From positions 1-33,597 of the forward strand of contig NZ_JTJL01000042.1 of the NCBI RefSeq assembly GCF_001678495.1: a stretch of 33,597 nucleotides of DNA. The letters are read 5' to 3'. The first letter of the stretch is position 1. Each line of letters opens with the position of its first letter. The notes below the pieces were generated by a model, which saw only the letters and a program-made list of their open reading frames with translations, ran no database searches and was not told the origin of the DNA. Shown here one piece after another: positions 24,438-31,519 of the stretch. The translations under genes and the position numbers were made by a program. The DNA is from Gallibacterium salpingitidis (GTDB lineage Bacteria; Pseudomonadota; Gammaproteobacteria; Enterobacterales; Pasteurellaceae).

Positions 24438-24842
24438 CTACGCAAGAAAAACACACTTATTTTGGCTTAACATTAATTTTAATGAGGTTTCAGCAATTTT
24501 AAGTTGCTCAAAGTAATATGTTCTACTAATCCCAAATCGCTCTAATAGCCCAATTCTGACAGGAACACGATCGCGATCTAACTCTGTGTAAATCGGCAAA
24601 CGGTAAGCATAGGTTGCCATGAATAAATCATACAGTTCTGGTGTTACTTTACGCATTACTAGTAAACATTGTTCAATTTGTAATGCTAAATCATCATTAA
24701 TCGGACAAACCCTACGCTTACTCTCATCAATCGGAATAGGAATGCTAATAGAGATACTTGGATATTCCGTTCCTAGACGTGGTGTCGCCCAATATCCCCA
24801 TTGAACACAAATTTTTTTAATATCATTAAAAACATACTCCAT
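24438..24842 (-). CDS. Antitermination protein Q family
   Basis: A 134-residue protein at the end of the early operon, with the pattern WGYWATPRLGTEYPS, QCLLVMRKVTPELYDLFMATYAYR and LERFGISRTYYFEQLKIAE, which is characteristic of the phage antiterminator Q family used in lambdoid phages. It overlaps NinG by one base (TAATG). It would load on RNA polymerase at the late promoter (23774-23802) and carry it through the terminator at 23693-23722 and the internal late terminators. Confidence 0.82.
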   Translation of the reverse strand: MEYVFNDIKKICVQWGYWATPRLGTEYPSISISIPIPIDESKRRVCPINDDLALQIEQCLLVMRKVTPELYDLFMATYAYRLPIYTELDRDRVPVRIGLLERFGISRTYYFEQLKIAETSLKLMLSQNKCVFLA

Positions 24843-25438
24843 TACACACCTCGTCTTTTTTGTATTAACTTCACTTTCTTCGTGAAAATTCGCTTAATCT
24901 GCCTTAAATCTTCTTCAATATATTTTCTTTCTCGATTGTCTGCTTCTATTTCCTCTACTTTCTTAATACCCAATCGTTCAATCAGTCCAACCCTATATTC
25001 ATGATAGTTTCCGCCTAAATAACGATTACAGCGTTTGCATTGCCCATGAATATTTAATGTGTAAAAACGTAAATGCGGAGCAGCCCCACGACTGCGATAA
25101 TGTCCAGCGTCAAAGCCGCCGCCAAGCTTTTCACTGATTAATGGCGTTCCGCACGAAATACATTCTTTATTTTCATCACGAACACGAATATATCTATTAA
25201 CTGCTTCTTGAGCTTCTTTAATTAATTGCCCTTTAGTCTTATTTTTCTCTTTTAATGCTGATAATCGCTTTTTACTTTCTATCCTTGCTTGTTTATCAAG
25301 TAATTTCCGTTTTTTTAATGCCTGCGCTTTGCTAAGTTTTATCGCACATTCAACGCTACATACTTTTTGCAAGCTACTTATCGTCTTTGTGTAATAGCTA
25401 CCACAAACCTTGCATTTATATTGTTTATTTTTAACCAT
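24842..25438 (-). CDS. ninG: NinG recombination protein
   Basis: A 198-residue protein with an N-terminal CKVCGSYYTKTISSLQKVCSVEC zinc-binding pair and the family core CISCGTPLISEKLGGGFDAGHYRSRGAAPHLRF then HGQCKRCNRYLGGNYHEYR. NinG (Rap) of lambda is a Holliday-junction endonuclease that aids RecBCD-pathway recombination. The HNH-like H/C residues are present. It lies in the expected nin-like position before Q. Confidence 0.92.
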   Translation of the reverse strand: MVKNKQYKCKVCGSYYTKTISSLQKVCSVECAIKLSKAQALKKRKLLDKQARIESKKRLSALKEKNKTKGQLIKEAQEAVNRYIRVRDENKECISCGTPLISEKLGGGFDAGHYRSRGAAPHLRFYTLNIHGQCKRCNRYLGGNYHEYRVGLIERLGIKKVEEIEADNRERKYIEEDLRQIKRIFTKKVKLIQKRRGV

Positions 25439-25447
25439 TGTTCCCTC

Positions 25448-25525
25448 TTAAAATACAAAAACAATACCAACACACATCCAAAACGCTAAGCAACCCAACA
25501 TTGATAAGATAAATCCCCAGTTCAT
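25448..25525 (-). CDS. Very small membrane protein
   Basis: A 25-residue open frame, MNWGFILSMLGCLAFWMCV plus six residues, almost entirely hydrophobic, with an excellent ribosome site (AAGGGGAA) 5 nt before the ATG at 25525. It is probably a single-pass membrane peptide. It sits between DUF1367 and NinG in the early operon. Function unknown; the ribosome site and spacing are the main reasons to believe it. Confidence 0.5.
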   Translation of the reverse strand: MNWGFILSMLGCLAFWMCVGIVFVF

Positions 25526-25538
25526 TTCCCCTTCCCAC

Positions 25539-26000
25539 CTAAAAAAACGCATATAGCTGATTAATAATTTTTTCATCATTACAGTCTTTAAACACTGTTG
25601 ATATTGCTGCTTGAGTAATAGCCACATAAAGTTCTCGGCGTTTAATATCATCATTCAATTCTTTGTAAGATATGCTTTTTGGCACTACCCTAAATTCTGA
25701 TGGATTTTTCAAGTCAAATACCATTTCACAGTGTCCAGCTTGCACTAATAAATCCTTGCGAAAGGCATCAAATTGTGTCTTTTCATTGGCAAACTTCTGT
25801 AAGCTGTTATCTGCACACCAATAATCAAAACAGAACTTAAAGAATTGAAACATTTTTCTATGTAGTACAGGATTTATTTTTGTATTGATCTCAATTTCAT
25901 ACATTTCGTTATTTTTAAGCTGCTTTAAATGTTCTTCTTCTATCTCATTAGCTGGAGAAAACACTCCACCAGGTAATTTAATCATTTGAAATTTAGCCAT
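25539..26000 (-). CDS. DUF1367 family protein (NinB-region protein)
   Basis: A 153-residue protein starting MAKFQMIKLPGGVFSPANEIEEEHL. The features NPVLHRKMFQFFKFCFDYW, FDAFRKDLLVQAGHCE and PKSISYKELNDDIKRRELY are characteristic of DUF1367, found in the nin region of many Gram-negative phages, with unknown function. A GTG at 26012 could extend the frame by four residues. It overlaps the methylase gene by 8 bp. Confidence 0.82.
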   Translation of the reverse strand: MAKFQMIKLPGGVFSPANEIEEEHLKQLKNNEMYEIEINTKINPVLHRKMFQFFKFCFDYWCADNSLQKFANEKTQFDAFRKDLLVQAGHCEMVFDLKNPSEFRVVPKSISYKELNDDIKRRELYVAITQAAISTVFKDCNDEKIINQLYAFF

Positions 26001-26535
26001 GAAAAGCACCACACTGCTTAATAAAATCCAAACTTACTTGTCGGGTAACAAAATCTTCCATGGCGGGATCGAACACTACAATCATCTGTCCTTTGCTGTT
26101 GCCTTTAATCTCCTGCTTGGTAACAGGGTGGATAAAGCTAACACGTCCGCCTGTGATGTCGATTACCTCGTTAGCCACGTTATAAATACATTCTTGATAC
26201 CAACGAGTTGATTTATCGTTATTGAGTAACATAATCACCATATGACCAGCATCACGGATTACTTTCGCTTGTTTTAAAAATGGTGTTACATTGGAATAGG
26301 GCGGATTAACAAAAATCCGCAAGGGTGCATCGCAATAATCACAAACAACATTAAGCAGCTGTTCGCAAATATCCTCTACCAAAAAATCCTCTATCACACC
26401 TAATTTCCCAATCCAATTCGCAGTTAAGGCGTTATCTTTATTCGCACAGCCGTCCAAATGGATCCAACCGAAACGATTTTCTATCCACTTAAATAAGTAC
26501 TTTGGCGTTTGCCAAGTATCTTTATCAAAACTCAT
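25993..26535 (-). CDS. Phage DNA N-6-adenine methyltransferase (Dam family)
   Basis: A 180-residue protein: DTWQTPKYLFKWIENRFGWIHLDGCA at the N-terminus, the catalytic NPPY motif at residues 77-80, and MVIMLLNNDKSTRWYQ. This is the small phage Dam family (T1/HK-like), likely to methylate adenine in GATC. A TTG at 26553 could extend it, but the ATG at 26535 overlaps the DnaC stop as ATGA. GATC sites occur in the AT-rich repeats beside the origin (27721-27767), a possible target. Confidence 0.88.
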   Translation of the reverse strand: MSFDKDTWQTPKYLFKWIENRFGWIHLDGCANKDNALTANWIGKLGVIEDFLVEDICEQLLNVVCDYCDAPLRIFVNPPYSNVTPFLKQAKVIRDAGHMVIMLLNNDKSTRWYQECIYNVANEVIDITGGRVSFIHPVTKQEIKGNSKGQMIVVFDPAMEDFVTRQVSLDFIKQCGAFHG

Positions 26536-27353
26536 TTCCGATAACTCTCCCAATCAAATGCAACGATAGCTCCTTGCCCTTCCATCATGCGATCTAACAC
26601 TCGCTCTCCAATATAATCGCTTAATTCATTTACGGATAAGTTACTAATTAATATTGTTGGTAGTCTGTTTTCATAGCGAGTATTGATAATTTCAAATAAG
26701 ATTATTTTTTCTGCTTCTGAACCAAATTGAACGCCTATCTCATCAATGATCAATAAATCTTGACTAGCGTAAAATTTAATAAGTTCGTCCTCTGTTTTAG
26801 CACTATCTCGATTCCATGATGTCTTAACATCTCGAACAATACGCAATGCTGTTGATAGCAATACTTTTGCCTGATGTTGTTCAATAATCTCGTTAGCAAT
26901 CGCACAAGCTAAATGATTTTTTCCTGTACCAGGCTTACCACAAAAAATTAATCCACCACCTTTAGCTAAACGATCGAGCCATTTTTCAGTGTATCGAGTC
27001 GCTAACATCAATGCCTTTCTTGCCCCTTCATTTATCACTTCATAATTTTTAAGAGAGCAACTCTCAAATCTAGGTGGAATTTGTGCATTCTTTTTTAAAT
27101 TAGCAATAACGGTATTGTTATGATTTAAAAGTCTTGCCTGTACTTGATTAATTTCTTCTTGCAAGCAAATCGGGCATTTAGTTTTACTTTCTAGATTTAA
27201 ATAAGGTCCTTTAATCGAGGTTGATATGCTTAAATATTCTCCGTGCTTATTACAAATCTCCTTTTTTGCATTAGGATTGTTAAGAGCATTTTTCGCTGCG
27301 GAAAATGAATTTTCTAAGCTATGGAGCTGTTCTAGTAATTCATCTTTAGTCAT
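26532..27353 (-). CDS. DnaC-like helicase loader (AAA+ ATPase)
   Basis: A 273-residue ATPase. Residues 34-63 hold a Cys/His set (C34, H37, C60, C63) typical of phage DnaC-like loaders. Walker A GKPGTGKN is at 139-146 and Walker B LLIIDEIG near 200-207, with an arginine-finger region LGERVLDRM-like IGERVLDRMME. It would load the host DnaB helicase at the phage origin, with the initiator encoded just upstream, like lambda P with O. It is 10 bp after the initiator gene. Confidence 0.88.
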   Translation of the reverse strand: MTKDELLEQLHSLENSFSAAKNALNNPNAKKEICNKHGEYLSISTSIKGPYLNLESKTKCPICLQEEINQVQARLLNHNNTVIANLKKNAQIPPRFESCSLKNYEVINEGARKALMLATRYTEKWLDRLAKGGGLIFCGKPGTGKNHLACAIANEIIEQHQAKVLLSTALRIVRDVKTSWNRDSAKTEDELIKFYASQDLLIIDEIGVQFGSEAEKIILFEIINTRYENRLPTILISNLSVNELSDYIGERVLDRMMEGQGAIVAFDWESYRK

Positions 27354-27363
27354 TTTTTACGCC

Positions 27364-28179
27364 TTACTTATAAATATCTGGGATATGTTCTTCATATTTG
27401 CGATCATTAAAATTATGATGAGCATTAGGCTTTTTATTCGTTTTATTGAGCTGCGGTTGATAATTAATCGGGTATATACCAGTCCAAGTATTACGAATTG
27501 CTTGCTCTAGTATTTCAGTCGCTTTTTGAGTATCTCCTCCGCTATATTTCGCTAGGTCCTTTAAACACAGCTCAACTGTTTTTGGCGTTTTAATTTCAGA
27601 TCGTTTAGCTTTCCGCATTTTGCAATAGTCAATCCAAATATCTCGATTGACGTAATCAGGTAACGTAATTAATTCAGGATTAAATTTAGATGTTTTATCC
27701 TTTTTCGCATCGCCCGTATTATTGATAGGATCATTAATAGGATCATTGATAGTATCTTGATAGGATCGGTGGACATTTTGACCACCCTCACCAGACAAAT
27801 TGTCCACCCTGCCTGGACAATTTGACCACCCTGAGTGGACATTTTGACTACCCTCACCAGACAAATTGTCCACCCTGCCTGGACAATTTGACCACCCTGA
27901 GTGGACATTTTGACTACCCTCAACTTCAAAATTAAGACAATAAACAGAAGATTTATTGCCAGTTCCTTTTCTTAATATGCTAACAAAACCAATTTCCTCT
28001 AGCTTTTCAATTGCTCTCTGAATAGTTTTTTCTGATACACCAGCCTGTCTAGCTAATGTAGCTTGACTTGGATAACAACGATCTTTTTCGTCCGCATAAT
28101 TTGCCATTAAAATAAATACAAGCTTTAAATTACCTGATAATGGTGCTTCTACTGCTTTTGCTACTGCACTAAAACTCAT
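27364..28179 (-). CDS. Replication initiator (lambda O-like) containing its own iterons
   Basis: A 271-residue protein. Residues 15-75 are a winged helix (KDRCYPSQATLARQAGVSEKTIQRAIEKLEEIGF), the DNA-binding domain of phage replication initiators. Residues 86-138 are a two-and-a-half-fold 22-residue repeat (GSQNVHSGWSNCPGRVDNLS) encoded by the iteron array, and 141-153 read QDTINDPINDPIN, encoded by four 12-bp repeats. Residues 160-271 resemble the C-terminal part of phage O/YdaU-type proteins that contacts the helicase loader. Coupled to the upstream KilA-N gene by an ATGA overlap. As in lambda, the origin appears to lie inside the initiator gene. Confidence 0.85.
   Translation of the reverse strand: MSFSAVAKAVEAPLSGNLKLVFILMANYADEKDRCYPSQATLARQAGVSEKTIQRAIEKLEEIGFVSILRKGTGNKSSVYCLNFEVEGSQNVHSGWSNCPGRVDNLSGEGSQNVHSGWSNCPGRVDNLSGEGGQNVHRSYQDTINDPINDPINNTGDAKKDKTSKFNPELITLPDYVNRDIWIDYCKMRKAKRSEIKTPKTVELCLKDLAKYSGGDTQKATEILEQAIRNTWTGIYPINYQPQLNKTNKKPNAHHNFNDRKYEEHIPDIYK
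27721..27767. repeat. Four AT-rich 12-bp repeats beside the iterons (possible unwinding element)
   Basis: ATTGATAGGATC, ATTAATAGGATC, ATTGATAGTATC and TTGATAGGATC follow one another head to tail at 27721, 27733, 27745 and 27757, ending 1 bp before the iteron array. They are A+T-rich, and three contain GATC. Short AT-rich tandem repeats beside iterons are the usual form of a DNA-unwinding element. Confidence 0.7.
27769..27922. repeat. Replication-origin iteron array, seven 22-bp units
   Basis: Seven head-to-tail 22-bp units start at 27769, 27791, 27813, 27835, 27857, 27879 and 27901. The shared core is GACA-W-W-TTG-W-C-Y-ACCCT. Units 1, 4, 7, units 2, 5 and units 3, 6 are nearly or fully identical, giving a 66-bp higher period. 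They lie inside the initiator gene as in lambda. Because 22 is not a multiple of three, each successive iteron is read in a different codon phase. Confidence 0.85.
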
Positions 28180-28886
28180 AGCTCTACCGCCTTATTTAAC
28201 ATTTCTGATAGTTTCACTAATCCCTTAGCTGTAACGAGGACTTGTTCACTAATTTTTAAATTTCCATCCTTGTCTTCATAAGGGTTGGCTTTATGTTCAA
28301 GGTATCCAATCTGTAATTTATCTTGATAAGCAATCCATGGTTTAGAACCCACTCTCTTGTAGATCCAGCGATGAGAAAATAAAAACTGAATAAACATCTT
28401 AGGTTGCATCTGTAAATGTTTTGCTGCGTTAGTTAAATTCATAGATCCTTGTGCTTTTGTCGCTAAACGATCAAATGCTTCTGCCTTTGGTTTAAGCTCT
28501 AACACCTTTTCCGAATAAGTTAATAATGCCGAACGCAGATAAACTGGATCGTTTAACGCAATCATTGGATCCATTGTTTGTGATTTATTCACTACAGCAT
28601 CAAAAGTACGAATCACTAATAAATGAAATTTTGGGCTAATCCACATTGCATAAGCATAAACAAGTTCCTTGCAAACAAATGTTCCAAGTCCTTGTTTTGT
28701 AAGGATAGACGGAATTCCGTCTTTTGAAATTTCACTAATTAATTCTTGTGTTTGTTGATTTGTTAGCCAATAAGTAGGGCGATGACGACTTTCACCACCA
28801 CTCGCACGATGTAAATCATTTAGACAATATCGTCCTTGACCGTCTTGTTTGATTTCTGTATTATCAATAACGATTAATTTATTCAA
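28176..28886 (-). CDS. KilA-N domain antirepressor-like protein, TTG start
   Basis: A 236-residue protein. Residues 1-105 form a KilA-N domain (YCLNDLHRASGGESRHRPTY, VCKELVYAYAMWISPKFHL). Residues 125-236 resemble the KilAC antirepressor domain (NLTNAAKHLQMQPKMFIQFLF, RWIYKRVGSKPW, LEHKANPYEDKDG). The start codon is TTG at 28886, 4-5 nt from a perfect AGGAGGT, so there is no in-frame ATG nearby to prefer. A divergent antisense transcript unit (28836-28925) covers its ribosome site. First gene after cro in the early leftward operon, a usual place for antirepressor or regulator genes. Confidence 0.85.
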   Translation of the reverse strand: MNKLIVIDNTEIKQDGQGRYCLNDLHRASGGESRHRPTYWLTNQQTQELISEISKDGIPSILTKQGLGTFVCKELVYAYAMWISPKFHLLVIRTFDAVVNKSQTMDPMIALNDPVYLRSALLTYSEKVLELKPKAEAFDRLATKAQGSMNLTNAAKHLQMQPKMFIQFLFSHRWIYKRVGSKPWIAYQDKLQIGYLEHKANPYEDKDGNLKISEQVLVTAKGLVKLSEMLNKAVEL

Positions 28887-28925
28887 TTTAACCTCCTAAG
28901 CCACCGTCCCCAACGGTGGTTTTTT
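28836..28925 (+). ncRNA. Antisense RNA across the KilA-N ribosome site (promoter, about 55-nt RNA, terminator)
   Basis: On the plus strand TTGACC (28836-28841) and TATTAT (28859-28864) are exactly 17 bp apart, each one base from consensus. Transcription would start near 28871. A perfect 7-bp hairpin, CCACCGT (28901-28907) with ACGGTGG (28913-28919), is followed by six T residues (28920-28925). The RNA, about 55 nt, is antisense to the TTG start (28884-28886) and the AGGAGGT site of the KilA-N gene. The layout recalls the lambda OOP RNA. No T run exists on the minus strand, so the hairpin makes sense only as a plus-strand terminator. Confidence 0.65.
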
Positions 28926-28949
28926 ATTTCTACTTTCAATTTTATTTTT

Positions 28950-29165
28950 CTACTTTCTCTTCTTGCGAAGTACTGCCCAATTAACATCTGGACGTAATTC
29001 TTCGCATGTAACTTGTGAGTTTGTTAATGCTTCGATGTCAGGACATCTCTCAGCTGGAACTTTAGACTTTTCCCATTTCGCAACGGCCCATGGCAAAATA
29101 CCAAAATGTTTAGCTAAGGCGGATTTTCCGCCAACAATAGAAAATACTTTTTGTAAAGGTGTCAT
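28950..29165 (-). CDS. Cro-like regulator, YdaS family
   Basis: A 71-residue helix-turn-helix protein: LQKVFSIVGGKSALAKHFGILPWAVAKWEKSKVPAERCPDIEALTN, then VTCEELRPDVNWAVLRK, the signature end of YdaS/Cro-type proteins. It is the first gene of the leftward early operon, divergent from the repressor, and would bind the operators at 29183-29260 to shut the repressor off. Ribosome site GAGGAT. Confidence 0.88.
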   Translation of the reverse strand: MTPLQKVFSIVGGKSALAKHFGILPWAVAKWEKSKVPAERCPDIEALTNSQVTCEELRPDVNWAVLRKKRK

Positions 29166-29182
29166 AATATCCTCATTAAATA

Positions 29183-29260
29183 CTACTTAATGTAGACATA
29201 TTACAACTTAAAATAGAATTGAAGCAACTTTTTTTTTGCTCTAATATCTACCTTTAGTAG
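29183..29260. promoter_or_regulatory. Immunity control region: three operators, PR and PRM
   Basis: Three 13-bp sites related to CTACTTTNAGTAG occur: CTACTTAATGTAG (29183-29195), CAACTTAAAATAG (29204-29216, weaker) and CTACCTTTAGTAG (29248-29260). The leftward promoter has TTGCTT (29227-29222) and TAATAT (29203-29198), 18 bp apart. The rightward promoter has TTGAAG (29219-29224) and TAATAT (29242-29247), 17 bp apart. Sites 1 and 2 flank or fill the leftward promoter and site 3 follows the rightward -10, the same logic as lambda OR1-3. Confidence 0.75.
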
Positions 29261-29285
29261 AAGATGAAAAAATATGGAGGACAAA

Positions 29286-29972
29286 ATGAGCCTATCCACT
29301 CGTCTATCAAATTTAATGAAAGAAAAAGATGTTAGTATTGGGAAACTGAAAGATGTTGCTGGCGTTAGCTATGAAATGGCAAGACGCTATGTATTAGGCA
29401 CAGCAGAACCAAGAACAGATAAATTAATAAAAATAGCTGAATATTTAGACACAACTCCAAGTTTTTTGCAGTACGGTACTGAAGACGTTAACGAACTATT
29501 AAAAAATACTCACGATGTAGATGTTATTGAAGATAAAGATTACGGTGATACCCATATAGAAATTGAATTATATGATATAAAACTTTCTGCTGGCACAGGG
29601 AAAGGATGTACAGTTGAATGGGTTCCCAGAAAATCTGATGAGCCACTCTTATTTAGACAAGCATGGTTTAGACAAAAAAATATCACTCCAGCAAGCTGCA
29701 AAGCTATGTATGTTCGTGGACAAAGTATGTACCCTGTCTTAAAAGATTGGGACACTGTTATTGTAAATATCCACGACACAGAAATTATAGATGGAGAAAT
29801 ATACGCGCTAATTTATAAAGGTAGTTTCTATATAAAACAGGTTGTAAGAAAAGGAGATGCTATCGAATTAATTAGTTTTAACCCCGATCCACAATATAGC
29901 CCAATTGTTATAGATGAGACTCAATTGCCAGAATTGAAAATCATTGGTCGGCAAATTTGGCGTGGTGGCTAA
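29286..29972 (+). CDS. CI-type repressor, LexA/S24 peptidase family
   Basis: A 228-residue repressor. Residues 1-60 are an XRE helix-turn-helix (LSTRLSNLMKEKDVSIGKLKDVAGVSYEMARRYVLG). Residues 95-225 are the S24 autocleavage domain with the Ala102-Gly103 cleavage site in KLSAGTGKG, Ser147 in RGQSMYP and Lys184 in FYIKQV. RecA-stimulated self-cleavage and SOS induction are therefore expected. An ATG at 29274 is in frame, but its GGAGG is the ribosome site of the ATG at 29286, which is chosen. Confidence 0.93.
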   Translation: MSLSTRLSNLMKEKDVSIGKLKDVAGVSYEMARRYVLGTAEPRTDKLIKIAEYLDTTPSFLQYGTEDVNELLKNTHDVDVIEDKDYGDTHIEIELYDIKLSAGTGKGCTVEWVPRKSDEPLLFRQAWFRQKNITPASCKAMYVRGQSMYPVLKDWDTVIVNIHDTEIIDGEIYALIYKGSFYIKQVVRKGDAIELISFNPDPQYSPIVIDETQLPELKIIGRQIWRGG

Positions 29973-30049
29973 TAAGCTATGAGTTGAATTTTATTGGGTA
30001 AAAGTTCTGAATACTGAATATACGATTCATATAGAGTAAGGAAAATATA

Positions 30050-30424
30050 ATGGCAGAATTTAAAGATGTAAAACAAGCTATTGTCGAAGCACAACTTGCC
30101 TCAACACCAAAAGATAGAATGATTAATAGTATAATGACAGGCGCCACTGAACTACTATCTGCAAATGACATTATCCTAAGATTAGGTATCACCGCAAACG
30201 AGTTTGAGAAGTTAATCAAACTACCAAACCATTATTTAAGGACAAGCAGTGGATTTGGTGCAGCTCTTTCAGCTACACAGGCATTGTTTGATACTCATAT
30301 TGAGTTGATTAATAAAGATTTAGAAAAAATCAGTACTTTTCCAAACCCAGATTTATATATTTTAGGGAAAGCACGTTGGACTAAAGAAACCTTTAAAAAA
30401 TGGTTAGAAGAACAGTGCAGATAA
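30050..30424 (+). CDS. Unknown protein, helix-turn-helix-like region
   Basis: A 124-residue protein with AAGGAAAA before its ATG. I do not recognise the family. LLSANDIILRLGITANEFEKLIK (about residues 44-66) looks like a DNA-binding or antitoxin-type helix pair, as in proteins annotated DUF2384-like, and the C-terminal LGKARWTKETFKKWLEE is also helical. It follows the repressor by 77 bp and precedes the AbiF-like unit; a hairpin terminator comes right after the stop. It may be a lysogenic-conversion gene. I am sure of the gene, not of the function. Confidence 0.6.
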   Translation: MAEFKDVKQAIVEAQLASTPKDRMINSIMTGATELLSANDIILRLGITANEFEKLIKLPNHYLRTSSGFGAALSATQALFDTHIELINKDLEKISTFPNPDLYILGKARWTKETFKKWLEEQCR

Positions 30425-30430
30425 AGAAAA

Positions 30431-30452
30431 AGGTAGGTTAAAACCTACCTTT
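30431..30452 (+). terminator. Hairpin terminator after the unknown gene
   Basis: AGGTAGGT (30431-30438) pairs perfectly with ACCTACCT (30443-30450) over TAAA. The following T run is short (TTTCCC), while an A run precedes it, so it may work in both directions. Confidence 0.55.
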
Positions 30453-30454
30453 CC

Positions 30455-30545
30455 CTGAATCGCGAAACGATTCTCACACTTTACAAAGCGATCCAGCTCC
30501 TATGTCTGGGGCTTCGGGTCCATTGCCAGTAAAGATATTATTACA
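30455..30545 (+). ncRNA. Structured RNA upstream of the Abi gene (abiF-RNA-like candidate)
   Basis: The gap between the unknown gene and the Abi gene is G+C-richer than its surroundings and folds well. GAATCG/CGATTC forms a hairpin at 30457-30473. CTTTAC (30479-30484) pairs with GTAAAG (30529-30534), enclosing AGCTCC/GGGGCT and GATCC/GGGTC nested stems. Structured RNAs next to Abi_2/AbiF genes are described (abiF RNA motif), and AbiF has been proposed as an RNA toxin-antitoxin ancestor of Cas13. Match to that motif is inference. Confidence 0.55.
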
Positions 30546-30572
30546 TTAAGACTTATGTGAGTAAAGAAAAAT

Positions 30573-31313
30573 ATGCTTTCAAAACAAATCACTAGTATTT
30601 CAGAAAGTCGATTGAATGCGTATCTCTTATGTTTCTATCAAAATAATAAAAATAAACAAAAAGAAGCTATTGCAGTATATACCGCACTACAACATCGAAC
30701 CGGGATTTATTTTTCCCTAATCCAAGAAATTGAAGTTGCATTACGAAATGAAATAAGTGAATTACTTCGCAAAGCAGCTCCTAACAATGATTTATATCAA
30801 TTTTTTCATTATTTAGCACAAGATGATAAAGCGCCACTAACACATGAATCGAAACGCCAACTACAAAAAGCGATTCGTGAGTGTGGTAAAAGAAGATATA
30901 ACGAAAATGATATTATTTCACATATCACTTTTGGATTTTGGGTTAATCTTTTGGATTATGATATTAGAAGAAATCAACACGTTACTTACTGGCAAAAAAT
31001 ACTAAAACCTATCTTTAATCATAGATTTAATAATTTCAAAGAATTATATAATACATTGAAACAAATAATGCGATTCCGTAACAGGCTTTATCATCAAGAA
31101 ATTGTATGGAATAAACGAATTGCAAAAAAACCTGAGCATGCTTTAGAAAATCTAGAAAGAACTTATAATCAATTTGAATCTGCATTAGAAAAAATTGCCC
31201 CAGAAAGATTTGTTTTTCGCCAACTTTCACAAGTCCTTATTTGGCAAAGAGCACTTTTCTTCGATCAACAAATCTTTATGGCAGAAATAACTGTATTACC
31301 ACAACATATTTAG
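30573..31313 (+). CDS. Abi_2 (AbiF/AbiD-like) HEPN protein
   Basis: A 246-residue protein of the Abi_2 family. The N-terminal LNAYLLCFYQNNKNKQKEAIAVYT and SLIQEIEVALRNEISELL, the central ITFGFWVNLLD, and RFRNRLYHQE (residues 167-176) are typical. R169-N-R-L-Y-H174 fits the HEPN ribonuclease motif R-x4-H. Members cause abortive infection of phages. It ends before a good terminator, forming a unit separate from the repressor. Ribosome site is weak (AAAGAAAA). Function as superinfection defence is inferred. Confidence 0.82.
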   Translation: MLSKQITSISESRLNAYLLCFYQNNKNKQKEAIAVYTALQHRTGIYFSLIQEIEVALRNEISELLRKAAPNNDLYQFFHYLAQDDKAPLTHESKRQLQKAIRECGKRRYNENDIISHITFGFWVNLLDYDIRRNQHVTYWQKILKPIFNHRFNNFKELYNTLKQIMRFRNRLYHQEIVWNKRIAKKPEHALENLERTYNQFESALEKIAPERFVFRQLSQVLIWQRALFFDQQIFMAEITVLPQHI

Positions 31314-31318
31314 TATAT

Positions 31319-31340
31319 AACCGTCTTTATGGCGGTTTTT
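31319..31340 (+). terminator. Terminator of the Abi gene
   Basis: ACCGTC (31320-31325) pairs with GGCGGT (31331-31336) over TTTAT, followed by a run of T residues, 7 bp after the stop codon. The 180 bp between it and the operator cluster (31341-31519) are very A+T-rich, and I see nothing else in them. Confidence 0.75.
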
Positions 31341-31519
31341 CTTTGTTTAAAATTCAGTTATTAATTAATAATTAATAACTCATTCCACTAAATAACAATC
31401 CTTTATCCACTTTTCACATCAATTTTCCCAGATCCAACTATTTAGACTTTCTTAATGCTTAAAAAATAAGCAATTAGACAACTTTCTATTTTTTTATTTC
31501 ATTAAATTTCAACCATTTA

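Noticed and set aside
27769..27922. Possible CRISPR array
   Set aside because: The units are 22 bp with no unique spacers, lie inside an initiator gene and have a 66-bp super-period; they are iterons.
27669..27929. Alternate-frame repeat protein opposite phase of the initiator gene
   Set aside because: The repeats arise because the iteron array is repetitive in every frame; there is no ribosome site, and the initiator frame has clear domains on both sides.
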